Shown here piece by piece: positions 54,423 through 63,610 of a DNA stretch of 64,000 bases (position 1 is the first letter of the stretch; each line of letters begins with the position of its first letter). Location of the stretch: NCBI RefSeq assembly GCF_034424645.1, contig NZ_CP139969.1:1922001-1986000 (forward strand), in the 5' to 3' direction. The notes under the pieces are model-generated. The model saw only the letters and a list, made by a program, of their open reading frames with translations, did no database searches and had not been told where the DNA came from. Origin of the DNA: Bordetella avium (GTDB taxonomy: Bacteria; Pseudomonadota; Gammaproteobacteria; Burkholderiales; Burkholderiaceae_B). A program made the translations under genes and the position numbers.

Positions 54423-54463
54423 GTTCAGCTCCCCGGGGCATAAAGTTAAACTAACGCACTAAA

Positions 54464-55234
54464 TTATCGCTCTATCTTACTGAAAAGTTTGAAGAAATTT
54501 TCAGTTGATGCGCGCGCCACCTCGGCCGCGCTGATGCCCTGCAATTCTGCGATCTTTTCCGCCACATGGATCACCTTGGACGGGTCATTGAGCTTGCCCC
54601 GATAGGGCACCGGTGCCAGATAGGGCGCGTCGGTTTCGATCAAAAGCCGGTCCAGCGGCATATTGCGGCCCACTTCATGAACGACCCCTGCATTCTTGAA
54701 GGTCACGATGCCCGAGAGCGAAATATGGAAGTTCAAGTCCATCGCCGCCTGAGCGATTTCCCAGGTTTCGGTAAAACAATGCATCACGCCGCCGACTTCG
54801 TGAGCGCCCTCCTCCTCGAGGATGCGCACCGTGTCGGCGGCCGAATTGCGGGTATGGATGATGAGCGGCAGCCCCGCGTCGCGCGCGGCGCGGATATGCC
54901 GGCGAAAACGCTCACGCTGCCAATCCAGGGGTTCGCTCAAGCGATAGTAGTCCAACCCGGTCTCACCGATGGCGACCACTTTGGGGTCCTGCGCCAGTTG
55001 CACGAGCGTTTCGGCCGAGGGGTCGGGCGTATCTTCGTAATCCGGATGCACTCCCACGGATGCCCACAAATTGCGATGCGGGCGTACCAATTCCATCAGG
55101 CCGGGCCATTCAGGCATGTTCACGCTCACGACCAATGCGTGCGTCACCTGATTCGCCGCCATGCGGTCCAGCACGGCGGGAAGATCAGCAGCAAGCTCGG
55201 GGAAATTCAAATGGCAATGAGAGTCTACGTACAT
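54464..55234 (-). CDS. TatD-family metal-dependent hydrolase
   Basis: A 256-residue TIM-barrel nuclease starting MYVDSHCHLNFPELAADLPA at 55234; SHCHLNF carries two metal ligands. VVAIGETGLDYYR, LIIHTRNSAADT and LIETDAPYLAPVPYRGKLND are the other active-site motifs. TatD enzymes are 3'-5' DNA exonucleases/deoxyribonucleases. Upstream in-frame ATGs overlap holB and are not used. It follows holB, tmk and mltG on the same strand, a common betaproteobacterial order. Confidence 0.93.
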   Translation of the reverse strand: MYVDSHCHLNFPELAADLPAVLDRMAANQVTHALVVSVNMPEWPGLMELVRPHRNLWASVGVHPDYEDTPDPSAETLVQLAQDPKVVAIGETGLDYYRLSEPLDWQRERFRRHIRAARDAGLPLIIHTRNSAADTVRILEEEGAHEVGGVMHCFTETWEIAQAAMDLNFHISLSGIVTFKNAGVVHEVGRNMPLDRLLIETDAPYLAPVPYRGKLNDPSKVIHVAEKIAELQGISAAEVARASTENFFKLFSKIER

Positions 55235-55260
55235 AAGCGGGGAAAAAATCGGGGCCGGCT

Positions 55261-56304
55261 TTATGGCTGGCAGGATAGCACCACGCGTTGCAATGCTGCA
55301 TGGGCAAACAACTTGGCGTTCAGAGGGTGGCCCGCCAGGGCGCGCTGGCGAGTCAGCCAACGGCCCGTTTCGGCGAGGTGCGCTGGCTGGGAATGGGAAG
55401 CGATAGTGGCCATCCCGCTCGCCAGGCTGGGAAAGTAACGGGGTGCGGCGCCATGCGCGGCCAGATTCAGGTCGGTGAAAAAACGCTGTAATGTGTCCAG
55501 CCATTCAGCGGCCGGCAGCTTCTCCAGCGACTCGGCCAAGGCGCCCACATCGGCCATACGGCCCGGCGCAAGGCTGTCGATCAGGCTACGCAGCCAAACG
55601 GGCACCGGCGTGTCGGAGTGCGCCGCCAGACGCCGCGCCGCCAGCGGAGCGCCTCCGGCGGCCGCCAGCCAATCCTGGGCCTGGTTCACGCCTTGCTCCT
55701 CGAGCCAGCGCCGGGCGGTCTGCGCGTCCGGCATGGCCAGAGGCAGACGGCGGCAGCGGGACAGCAGCGTGGGCAACAGGCGGTCGGGGGCATCCGCCAC
55801 CAGCAGAAACACGGTGTGCGCGGGAGGCTCTTCCAGGACTTTCAAGAGTGCGTTGGCCGATACGGCATTGAGCGCATGCGCCGGATATACCAACGCCACC
55901 CGCCAGCCGCCTCGGTGGGTTGCCGTATTGAACCAGGACTCCAGCGCCCGGACCTGGTCGATACGGATATCTTTGGACGGTGTTTTCTTGGCGGCGGTCG
56001 CGCTGTCTTCTTCGCCGCTTTCCGCGTCTTCGGCGCCCTCTTCCAGGGCCAGCGCATCCGGACGCACACGGCGCAGATCGGGGTGATTCCCCGAAGATAC
56101 CCAGGCGCAGGCCGGGCAAGCGCCGCAGGCCAGTCCTGCGTGCGGAGACTCGCAAAGCAGGCTGGCTGCGGCTGCCGCTGCAAAATCCAGCTTGCCTATC
56201 CCGGCCGAACCATGGATCAGCCAGGCATGGGCAAAACGTTCACGCTGCCCCAGCCAGGCCCGCGCCGTTTCGAGATGCCAGGGAGCAAATTGCGCCAGGC
56301 TCAT
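55261..56304 (-). CDS. holB: DNA polymerase III subunit delta prime
   Basis: A 347-residue clamp-loader subunit. The P-loop-like [11 protein letters not shown] (degenerate) and the zinc ribbon [16 protein letters not shown] lie in the first 65 residues, then [17 protein letters not shown] and CRRLPL mark the AAA core. Delta prime is the stator of the clamp loader and does not hydrolyse ATP, consistent with the degenerate loop. Its ATG overlaps the tmk stop as ATGA. A stretch [18 protein letters not shown] in the middle is an acidic insertion. Confidence 0.92.
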   Translation of the reverse strand: MSLAQFAPWHLETARAWLGQRERFAHAWLIHGSAGIGKLDFAAAAAASLLCESPHAGLACGACPACAWVSSGNHPDLRRVRPDALALEEGAEDAESGEEDSATAAKKTPSKDIRIDQVRALESWFNTATHRGGWRVALVYPAHALNAVSANALLKVLEEPPAHTVFLLVADAPDRLLPTLLSRCRRLPLAMPDAQTARRWLEEQGVNQAQDWLAAAGGAPLAARRLAAHSDTPVPVWLRSLIDSLAPGRMADVGALAESLEKLPAAEWLDTLQRFFTDLNLAAHGAAPRYFPSLASGMATIASHSQPAHLAETGRWLTRQRALAGHPLNAKLFAHAALQRVVLSCQP

Positions 56305-56945
56305 GTGTTCGCCAGAAATTGCAGCAGATCCTGCTCCAGGGCGCGGCGAACCTCGTCCAGCGGACGGCTCGCATCGATGATATGCATGCGTCCAGGCTCA
56401 GCTGCAGCGCGCGCATGGTAGGCCGTACGCGTGCGCTCGAAAAAGGCCTCGGCTTCCTGTTCGAAACGGTCAAGCTGCCGTTCCCCCGCCATGCGGGCGC
56501 GCGCCACGGCAAGCGGCACATCGAACAGCCAGGTAAGGTCAGGCCGCAGAGGGGGTTGCAACCATTGTTCGAGCAGGGCCACACGTGCGGCACCCAAACC
56601 GCGTCCGCCTCCCTGATAAGCGTAGGTGGCATCGGTGTAGCGGTCGCAAACCACCCAGGCGCCTCGGGCAAGCGCCGGCACAATGACATGCTGCAAGTGC
56701 TCGCTGCGGGCGGCAAACATCAGCAGCGTTTCCGTGTCCAGCCCCATGTCCTGAGTCAATAGCAGCTCACGCAGTCGCTCCCCTAGCGGCGTGCCGCCAG
56801 GCTCGCGCGTGGACACGACATCGAAGCCACGCTCTTGCAAGGTGTCCACCAGCCAGGTGGTGTGGGTGCTCTTTCCCGCGCCATCCACCCCTTCGAGGGT
56901 AATGAAACGGCCGGGATAGACGGCACCAGTCGGCGACATGGTCAT
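56301..56945 (-). CDS. tmk: Thymidylate kinase
   Basis: A 214-residue kinase with P-loop [11 protein letters not shown] (about residues 17-27), the DRY-type [20 protein letters not shown], and a LID-like segment. It phosphorylates dTMP to dTDP. The ATG at 56945 overlaps the mltG stop as ATGA, and its stop overlaps the holB start. Confidence 0.95.
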   Translation of the reverse strand: MTMSPTGAVYPGRFITLEGVDGAGKSTHTTWLVDTLQERGFDVVSTREPGGTPLGERLRELLLTQDMGLDTETLLMFAARSEHLQHVIVPALARGAWVVCDRYTDATYAYQGGGRGLGAARVALLEQWLQPPLRPDLTWLFDVPLAVARARMAGERQLDRFEQEAEAFFERTRTAYHARAAAEPGRMHIIDASRPLDEVRRALEQDLLQFLANT

Positions 56946-57961
56946 GGATTCTGCCCTTGCCCAAGAATGAAACGGGAGACGTTGCGATTATGTTCCGACA
57001 GATTGGCGGCGAATTCGCTGGTGCCATTCCCGCGGGAAACAAAATAAAGAAATTTATGCTTTTCCGGCTGCACCGCCGCCAACAGCGCAGCACGGCCGGC
57101 CGAGGCAATAGGCGTGGGCGGCAAACCTGCCCGAGTGTAGGTATTCCAGGGCGTGTCCGTTTGCAGATCGCGGCGGCGGATACGGCCCTGATACGCATCG
57201 CCCATCCCATAGATCACGGTGGGATCGGTTTGCAGCAACATACCCAGGCGCAGACGATTCGCGAATACCCCAGAAATGCGCGCCCGCTCCGGTCCGTGCC
57301 CGGTCTCTTTTTCAATGATGGAGGCCATGATCAAGGCTTCATAGGGCGTTGCCATAGGCAGATCCGGGTCGCGCCGCTCCCAGGTGGCGGCCAGCACACG
57401 CTGCCCTTCCTCGTAAGCACGGCGCAAAATATCGTAATCCGAGCTGCCTGGCGTGAAAACATAGGTATCCGGAAAGAATAGGCCCTCCGGCTGCTTGATG
57501 GCCGAGCCCAGCCGGTCCATCAGCGCTTCGTCGCTCGTTTCGCCCAGTGTTTGCTTCACATCGGGGTTCTCACGCAAAGCCGCACGTATCTGGCGGTAAG
57601 TCCAGCCCTCGACAAAGGTGATTTGCCGCTGTGACATATCCCCGCGCGCCATCCTTTGCAGCAGCATCCAGGGGCTGTCGCCGTTAATGGCCTGGTAGCC
57701 GCCGGCTTTGATCAGCTTATCCATGTCAGACAGCCGCGCCATCCAGACAAAGCCCGGCTCCCAGACCGGCACACCGGCCGCGTTCAGGGTACGCGCAATC
57801 GCCCGGGGCGTGGCTCCCGGATCGACCACGAAATCCACCCGGTCCGCCTGCAACTTGATGGGTTGCTGCGCCCAGTACCAGGCGCTCGCTGCTGCCCCGG
57901 CGGCGGCAAGCACCGCAAGAAGCAGCAACAGCAGAAAATAGAAAGCAATGCGTTTTTTCAT
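56942..57961 (-). CDS. mltG: Endolytic murein transglycosylase MltG
   Basis: A 339-residue inner-membrane protein with one N-terminal helix ([20 protein letters not shown]) and a periplasmic YceG domain. The catalytic Glu lies in [18 protein letters not shown], with [16 protein letters not shown] and [17 protein letters not shown] following. It cuts nascent glycan strands and sets their length. It is the first gene of the mltG-tmk-holB-tatD run and is divergent from ygfZ. Confidence 0.94.
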   Translation of the reverse strand: MKKRIAFYFLLLLLLAVLAAAGAAASAWYWAQQPIKLQADRVDFVVDPGATPRAIARTLNAAGVPVWEPGFVWMARLSDMDKLIKAGGYQAINGDSPWMLLQRMARGDMSQRQITFVEGWTYRQIRAALRENPDVKQTLGETSDEALMDRLGSAIKQPEGLFFPDTYVFTPGSSDYDILRRAYEEGQRVLAATWERRDPDLPMATPYEALIMASIIEKETGHGPERARISGVFANRLRLGMLLQTDPTVIYGMGDAYQGRIRRRDLQTDTPWNTYTRAGLPPTPIASAGRAALLAAVQPEKHKFLYFVSRGNGTSEFAANLSEHNRNVSRFILGQGQNP

Positions 57962-58089
57962 AAGAGTGCGCAGTTTAATAGATCATGGCGGGCCGCGCCG
58001 CCCCTGCCGTCCGCCTAGCCTCGATAGGCCCGGCGTCGGCGCACGAGTATCATGAGGGGTTTGCACAACTTGGCCAATTTGCCGCTGTC

Positions 58090-59049
58090 ATGCACCCTGA
58101 TTCGATCGCCCCCCGTCCTGAAGGTTCGCCCCGCTTCGCCGCCCTGCCCGGCCTGCGCGTCATCAGCGCCGCCGGCCCCGATGCCTTAGGCTTTCTGCAT
58201 GGGCAACTCACCCAAGACGTCAACGGCCTTGCGGCCGATGGCGCCCGCCTGGCCGGCTATTGCACGGCCAAGGGGCGGCTGCTGGCCACGCTGCTCATAT
58301 GGCGCGCCAGCCCTGAGTCGGTTCACGCCCTCGTGCGTGCGGACCTGGCCGAGGCGCTCGTTAAACGGCTGTCCATGTTTGTACTGCGCGCCAAGCTCAA
58401 GATCAGCCTGACCGACCTGTCGGTTGCTGGTGTCTCGGCCGGGCCGGATCACCTCGATGCCCTCGGCACGGCGGCGGGCGGCGCACTGCCCTCCACCGCC
58501 TGGGCCCGCGCCGACTTGTCCAGCGGCACCTGGATTGCTGCACCCGGCAACAACCTGCGCTGGTGGTGGGTTGCCGGCGCAGGCCAAATGCAGGGCCAGG
58601 CGCTGCGCGCCTTGCTGAGCGAGGCCGACGAAGAGAGCTGGCGGGCCGCCGATCTCGCCGCCGGCCTGCCCTGGATCGCCAAGGCCACGCAAGATCTGTT
58701 CATCCCGCAAACCGTCAATCTCGAACTAATCGGCGGCGTGAGCTTTACCAAGGGCTGCTATCCAGGTCAGGAAGTCGTGGCGCGCAGCCATTACCGCGGC
58801 ACGGTCAAGCGCCGCATGGCGCATGGCGTCAGCGCCTTGCCCGTGCCGGCGGCAGGGCTCGACATCTATGATGCGAGCCAGCCGGACGAGCCGGTCGGCC
58901 GCATCGTTGACGCTGCCCGCGACGGCGACCATGCCTCGCTGTTGTTTGAAACCACGCTAGCCGCCCTGCCCGCCGACCAATTGCGTGTGGGTGCGCCGGA
59001 CGGCCCAGCCATCACGCTGCGTGATCTTCCTTACCCCATCCAGGCATAA
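58090..59049 (+). CDS. ygfZ: Folate-binding protein YgfZ
   Basis: A 319-residue protein of the aminomethyltransferase-like fold. The family signature KGCYPGQEVVAR (about residues 222-233) includes the conserved Cys. YgfZ uses folate to help maintain iron-sulfur enzymes such as MiaB. I start at ATG 58090 (MHPDSIAPRPEG); the frame is open back to 57985 but that part looks non-coding. It is divergent from mltG, as in many betaproteobacteria. Confidence 0.9.
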   Translation: MHPDSIAPRPEGSPRFAALPGLRVISAAGPDALGFLHGQLTQDVNGLAADGARLAGYCTAKGRLLATLLIWRASPESVHALVRADLAEALVKRLSMFVLRAKLKISLTDLSVAGVSAGPDHLDALGTAAGGALPSTAWARADLSSGTWIAAPGNNLRWWWVAGAGQMQGQALRALLSEADEESWRAADLAAGLPWIAKATQDLFIPQTVNLELIGGVSFTKGCYPGQEVVARSHYRGTVKRRMAHGVSALPVPAAGLDIYDASQPDEPVGRIVDAARDGDHASLLFETTLAALPADQLRVGAPDGPAITLRDLPYPIQA

Positions 59050-59061
59050 AACACGGGCGGC

Positions 59062-59751
59062 TCAGACCGCCACGTTAAACAAAGCCCCCACGCCCGCCGT
59101 CAAGGCCATGGCGGCGGCCCCCAGCACCGTGACGCGCAAAGCCGCCAGGCCCATCGGGGCGCCGCCCGCGCGGGCCGCGATGGCGCCCAGTATGCCGAGA
59201 CTGATCACCGACGCGACGATCACGGCGGGAATCAAGCTCGTAATAGGCGTGAGCGCGGCAACCGCGAGCGGCAGCGCAGCCCCTCCGGCGAACGACGCCG
59301 CCGATGCGACAGCCGCTTGCACGGGCTGGGCCCGGTTATAGGCGGAAATACCCAGTTCATCCCGCGCATGTGCGTCCAACGCATCATGACGGGTCAACTG
59401 TTCCGCCACGGTGCGGGCGATTTCAGGCGCCACGCCGCGCTGGGTATAGATATCGGTCAGCTCTTGCAATTCCTGGGCCGAATTAGTTTTCAGGGCACTT
59501 TGCTCGATGCGCAGATCGGCCGCCTCGATATCAGCTTGCGAATGTACCGACACATATTCGCCCGCCGCCATTGACAGCGCCCCTGCCACCAGTGCGGCAA
59601 CGCCCGAGGTCAACACAATCTCGTGGGTGGTTTGGGCTGCCGCCACTCCGGTGATCAGACTGGCTGTGGAGACGATGCCATCATTGGCGCCCAAGACGGC
59701 GGCGCGCAGCCAGTTGGCGCGAAAGATACGATGATGTTCTGCGGTAGGCAT
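59062..59751 (-). CDS. VIT1/CCC1-family transporter
   Basis: A 229-residue membrane protein with five helices. The hallmark HRIFRANWLRAAVLGANDGI and the following VSTASLITGVAAA are at the N-terminus, and GALSMAAGEYVSVHSQADIE follows the second helix. A cytosolic helical segment (about 75-145) lies between helices 2 and 3. The family moves Fe(II) or Mn(II). No linked metal regulator is visible. It is convergent with ygfZ. Confidence 0.92.
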   Translation of the reverse strand: MPTAEHHRIFRANWLRAAVLGANDGIVSTASLITGVAAAQTTHEIVLTSGVAALVAGALSMAAGEYVSVHSQADIEAADLRIEQSALKTNSAQELQELTDIYTQRGVAPEIARTVAEQLTRHDALDAHARDELGISAYNRAQPVQAAVASAASFAGGAALPLAVAALTPITSLIPAVIVASVISLGILGAIAARAGGAPMGLAALRVTVLGAAAMALTAGVGALFNVAV

Positions 59752-59819
59752 GCCGGCTCCTCAAAATGGGCAATCGGAGTATAGGCCGCCTTTGGAGTCG
59801 CCGGCCTACGCGCAGCACC

Positions 59820-60704
59820 TCAATCGTTGTCGTTAGCGTACAAATTGACAATGCTGGAGAAGTCCAGCCGGCCGCTGCCGCCATTGCTATGCAGGCTGTA
59901 CAGATTGCGCGCCAGTTCGCCCAAAGGGATGGACGAGCGCGAACCCAGGGCGGCTTCGGCCGCCAATCCCAGATCCTTGAGCATCAGGTCCACGCCAAAG
60001 CCGCCTGCGTAGCCATGAGAAGCCGGCGCATGCGGCATGACGCCCGGCCAGGGGTTGTACAGCTCAGTCGCCCAGTTGCGCCCGGAGCTCTTGGCAATGA
60101 TGTCAGAGAGCACCTTGGGGTCCAGCCCGTTGGCGACACCCAGGGCCAAGGCTTCCGAGGTGCCCGCCATCAGGATGCCCAAGAGCATGTTATTGCATAT
60201 CTTGGCGACCTGACCCGACCCCGCCTCGCCGGCGTGAAAAATGTTCTTGCCCATTTTTTCGAGCACCGGACGGGCGCGCTCCAGGGCTGCGCCGCCAACG
60301 ATAAAGGTCAGCGTGCCTGCCACTGCGCCGCCCGTCCCGCCGGACACGGGCGCGTCAATCATCTCCAACCCCCGGGCGGTGGCGGCGGCGGCGACCTTGC
60401 GGGCTGAATCCGGCGCGATGGTGCTGCAGTCGATCACCAGGGCGCCCGCCTTGATCTTGCCCAGCAGATCCTGCTCAAGATACAGATGTTCGACGTGCTT
60501 GCTCGCAGGCAGCATGGTAATGACAATATCCGCGCCGTCGACCGCCGCGCTGGCGCTGGTGGCAGCCCGTGCCCCGGCCTCGGTCAGTCGCTGTACCGCG
60601 TCAGCAAGCAGATCGAACACCACGAGCGAGTGGCCCGCCTTGACCAGATTGAGCGCCATCGGCGCGCCCATATTGCCCAAACCGATGAATGCGATACTAC
60701 TCAT
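59820..60704 (-). CDS. mmsB: 3-Hydroxyisobutyrate dehydrogenase
   Basis: A 294-residue NAD-dependent dehydrogenase. IAFIGLGNMGAPMALNLVKA is the Rossmann loop, DAPVSGGTGGAVAGTLTFIV the substrate motif, and GSGQVAKICNNMLLGILMAG carries the catalytic Lys. It oxidises 3-hydroxyisobutyrate to methylmalonate semialdehyde in valine breakdown. It is the last of three minus-strand valine genes, 57 bases after the hydrolase gene. Confidence 0.93.
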   Translation of the reverse strand: MSSIAFIGLGNMGAPMALNLVKAGHSLVVFDLLADAVQRLTEAGARAATSASAAVDGADIVITMLPASKHVEHLYLEQDLLGKIKAGALVIDCSTIAPDSARKVAAAATARGLEMIDAPVSGGTGGAVAGTLTFIVGGAALERARPVLEKMGKNIFHAGEAGSGQVAKICNNMLLGILMAGTSEALALGVANGLDPKVLSDIIAKSSGRNWATELYNPWPGVMPHAPASHGYAGGFGVDLMLKDLGLAAEAALGSRSSIPLGELARNLYSLHSNGGSGRLDFSSIVNLYANDND

Positions 60705-60761
60705 ATTGCCTGTCTCCTGCCTTAGGGTGTCGTGATGATCAATCGCGAGCCGGCGGTGATG

Positions 60762-61934
60762 TCAGAGGCTCTGACCCAGATCCGCCAAGGGATGCGCCGT
60801 TGTCTGCGGCCATGGCTCATTCAGAAAACGCAGTACCCAGGCTTCATCCGCCTCGGCGAGCGTGGCGGGCCGCCAACGTGGTCGCTTGTCTTTGTCGATG
60901 AGTAAGGCGCGTATGCCTTCCTCGAAGTCGCCCTGCGCCGCGCAGCCCAGCGCGGCCACGTATTCGGCACGAAACACATCGGCCAAGGAACGCAGACGGT
61001 TGCGCTGCAACAACGTGAACGTAAGCCGGAGCGAACCCGGCGATCCTGCGAGCAGGGTATGGGCGGCTCGCGCCAACCAGGGGTCCGCATGATGCTGAAA
61101 ACTGGCCAGATCATCGTAGACCTCGTCTAGCCGATTGCCGCTGCACAGGTTGTTAATCTGAAATGCATGCTGGCGTAGCGGGCCTGGCTCCAGCGGCGTC
61201 TTGGGCTCATGGGCCAACAGCGTCTGACGCAACAAGCCGTCATTGATGGAACGCGGCGCCAGATTACCCGTGCCAGGCCCCCCAGGCTGACTAGCCCAAG
61301 GCTGATGCAGCAAGGCTTCGCAAAACCGAGGCCAGTCCCTCGAGTCTAGGCGAAAATCCGCCATGCCGGCGAAAAAAGCATCGGAAGTGTTCAGATTGGC
61401 GCCGGTCAGGCCGAGAAAAAGCCCTGTGCGGCCTGGCATGCGGTTGAGCAACCAAGTGCCTCCCACGTCTGGGAATAGGCCGATAGATATCTCCGGCATG
61501 GCGATCCGCGTGGTTTCGCTCACAACACGGTGGCTGGCCCCCATCATCAGGCCCACACCGCCGCCCATCACTATGCCGTGCCCCCAGCAAAGAATGGGCT
61601 TAGGGTAGGTATGAATACGGAAATCGAGCCGGTACTCACGCTCGAAAAAGTCACGCGCGTAGCTATTGGCCCAGGCACCCTGCCCCCGGTGTTCGCGCAT
61701 GCTGGCATACAGACCATGCAGGTCACCGCCCGCGCAAAACGCCTTGCCGCCGGCGCCTTGCAACACCACCAGCGCCACAGCAGGGTTCTGCGCCCAGGCG
61801 TTCAGACGCGCATTCAGAAGATCGACCATGCCCAAGGACAGCCCATTGAGTGTCTGCGGGGCATTCAGCGTCGCCACGCCCAGCCGTGATCCATTGTCTG
61901 CAATCCGCTCTTCAAACAACACGGCGTCATTCAT
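60762..61934 (-). CDS. 3-Hydroxyisobutyryl-CoA hydrolase (crotonase family)
   Basis: A 390-residue crotonase-fold protein starting MNDAVLFEERIADNGSRLGV at 61934, overlapping the acyl-CoA dehydrogenase stop as ATGA. AFCAGGDLHGLY and GHGIVMGGGVGLMMGASHRV form the oxyanion hole; PEISIGLFPDVGGTWLLNRM carries the catalytic Glu and Asp typical of the hydrolase. Length (about 390) fits the hydrolase better than short enoyl-CoA hydratases. It releases 3-hydroxyisobutyrate from its CoA ester. Confidence 0.9.
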   Translation of the reverse strand: MNDAVLFEERIADNGSRLGVATLNAPQTLNGLSLGMVDLLNARLNAWAQNPAVALVVLQGAGGKAFCAGGDLHGLYASMREHRGQGAWANSYARDFFEREYRLDFRIHTYPKPILCWGHGIVMGGGVGLMMGASHRVVSETTRIAMPEISIGLFPDVGGTWLLNRMPGRTGLFLGLTGANLNTSDAFFAGMADFRLDSRDWPRFCEALLHQPWASQPGGPGTGNLAPRSINDGLLRQTLLAHEPKTPLEPGPLRQHAFQINNLCSGNRLDEVYDDLASFQHHADPWLARAAHTLLAGSPGSLRLTFTLLQRNRLRSLADVFRAEYVAALGCAAQGDFEEGIRALLIDKDKRPRWRPATLAEADEAWVLRFLNEPWPQTTAHPLADLGQSL

Positions 61935-63085
61935 CGGATATCCGCTCCCTTGTCGAGCAACTGGCGGGCCACGATCACCCTCATGATCTCGTTGGTGCCT
62001 TCCAGAATCTGGTGTACGCGAGTATCGCGCACCAGACGCTCCAGAGGATAGTCCCGCAGATAACCATAGCCGCCGTGTATCTGCTGCGCATCCAGACAAA
62101 TCTGGAACCCCGTATCCGTCGCAAAACGCTTGGCCATCGCACAATACGTGCCCGCGTCGGGCGATCCGCCATCGAGCTTGCAAGCCGCCAGTCGCACCAT
62201 CTGGCGGGCTGCCACCAGATGCGTGGCCATATCGGCCAGCTTGAATTGCAGTGCCTGGAACTCGGCCAGACGCCGGTTGAACTGACGCCGCTCATGCATA
62301 TAACGCCGGGCGGCATCCAGCGCACCCTGGGCTGCGCCCACCGAGCAGGTGCCGATATTGATCCTCCCGCCGTCCAGTCCCTTCATGGCAATTTTGAAGC
62401 CCTCGCCTTCCGAGCCCAGCATCGAATCGGCGGGCACCCGCACATTTTCAAAGCTGATCGGACGGGTGGATTGGCTGTTCCAACCCATTTTTTCTTCTTT
62501 GCGGCCATAGCTGATCCCGGACGCATGGGCGGGTACCGCAAACGCCGACACCCCGGCCGGTCCAGGGCCGCCCGTGCGCGCCATGACGATTAACAAGTCA
62601 GTGTCACCGCCACCTGAGATAAAGGCCTTGGCGCCGCTGATAAGAAAATCGTCGCCATCCCGTTCGGCCCGTGTGACCAGCGAACCGGCATCGGAACCCG
62701 CATTAGGCTCAGTCAGGCAATAAGAGGCCAGTTTCTCGCCGCTGGCCAGTTGCCCGCCCCACTCTGCTTGCACGTTGGCGCTGCCCCACTGGCCAATCAT
62801 CCAGGTCGCCATATTGTGTATGGTCAGAAAGGCGGTGGTGGACGGGTCCACCGCCGCCATCTCTTCGAATACCAGGGTCGCATCCAGACGGGGCAAACCC
62901 AGGCCTCCAATGGCTTCGCTGGCATAGATCGCACAAAAGCCCAGCTCTCCCGCCCTGGCGAAAGCCTCTCGGGGGAATATGCCCTGTGCATCCCAGCGCG
63001 CGGCATGAGGCGCCAGCTCTCCCTGGGCGTAGTCGCGGGCGGCCTGCGCAAAGGCGCGCTGCTCTTCAGTGAGTTCGAGATCCAC
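61931..63085 (-). CDS. Acyl-CoA dehydrogenase, isobutyryl-CoA type
   Basis: A 384-residue flavoenzyme from a GTG start at 63085 (GGAGA upstream). It has YCLTEPNAGSDAGSLVTRAE for FAD/substrate binding, CSVGAAQGALDAARRYMHER and the C-terminal catalytic region HQILEGTNEIMRVIVARQLL. With the hydrolase and dehydrogenase downstream it should oxidise isobutyryl-CoA to methacryloyl-CoA in valine degradation. A separate methacryloyl-CoA hydratase is not present in the window. A candidate operator lies at 63153-63173. Confidence 0.92.
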   Translation of the reverse strand: MDLELTEEQRAFAQAARDYAQGELAPHAARWDAQGIFPREAFARAGELGFCAIYASEAIGGLGLPRLDATLVFEEMAAVDPSTTAFLTIHNMATWMIGQWGSANVQAEWGGQLASGEKLASYCLTEPNAGSDAGSLVTRAERDGDDFLISGAKAFISGGGDTDLLIVMARTGGPGPAGVSAFAVPAHASGISYGRKEEKMGWNSQSTRPISFENVRVPADSMLGSEGEGFKIAMKGLDGGRINIGTCSVGAAQGALDAARRYMHERRQFNRRLAEFQALQFKLADMATHLVAARQMVRLAACKLDGGSPDAGTYCAMAKRFATDTGFQICLDAQQIHGGYGYLRDYPLERLVRDTRVHQILEGTNEIMRVIVARQLLDKGADIR

Positions 63086-63152
63086 GGCCTGTCTCCTGAT
63101 TGTTAGTAGCGTTTACCGACCTTGCTTCGGTATGACTAACCGTCATTTTGCA

Positions 63153-63173
63153 TGACGTTAACGTAAACGTAAA
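63153..63173 (-). promoter_or_regulatory. ACGT-rich operator upstream of the valine operon
   Basis: On the minus strand TTTACGTTTACGTTAACGTC contains overlapping ACGT repeats and the palindrome ACGTTAACGT, 68-88 bases before the GTG start. It resembles operators reported for the MerR-family LiuR regulator of branched-chain acid catabolism (from memory, not checked). No such regulator gene is in the window. Confidence 0.45.
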
Positions 63174-63277
63174 TCAGGGCTTGAGCTTAGCCTAAAGCGG
63201 CTGTCAAACTTGTCTCGGCAGCGACATTGTGAGGCCTTATTTCCTGAGCGCCAGCCTCAGCGCGTCAGTCCGGAGAG

Positions 63278-63610
63278 TCAGAGCAGACCTGCGGGGCGCA
63301 CCCGTCCGCCAGATGCTGCAATATGGTTGCGGCGATGCGCTACCCGGCGGCGGCGCGACTCTTTAGGATCGAAGGTCAGCGCGCGATAAATCTCGACACG
63401 GTCACCGTCTGCCAGCAGCGTGTGAGCCTCACGCCGTTGGCCGTAGATGCCGACGCCCGCCTGCCACACATCGATGCCCGGAAAAAGCTGAGCGAAGCCG
63501 CTGGCGGCCAGCGCATCAGCCACGGTCGCACCTGCTGGCAGCAGCAGCTCACGCAGCCAGGCCTCATCCTGCCGTGCAAAGCACACCGTCACGCGCAGTT
63601 CATTCGCCAT
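63278..63610 (-). CDS. rnfH: RnfH family ubiquitin-like protein
   Basis: A 110-residue protein starting MANELRVTVCFARQDEAWLR at 63610. The RnfH signature is VGIYGQRREAHTLLADGDRV, then EIYRALTFDPKESRRRR. The fold is beta-grasp; the function is unclear despite the link to Rnf in name. It overlaps the end of ratA by 11 bases, the normal ratA-rnfH pair. The 192 bases downstream hold no gene. Confidence 0.93.
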   Translation of the reverse strand: MANELRVTVCFARQDEAWLRELLLPAGATVADALAASGFAQLFPGIDVWQAGVGIYGQRREAHTLLADGDRVEIYRALTFDPKESRRRRVAHRRNHIAASGGRVRPAGLL

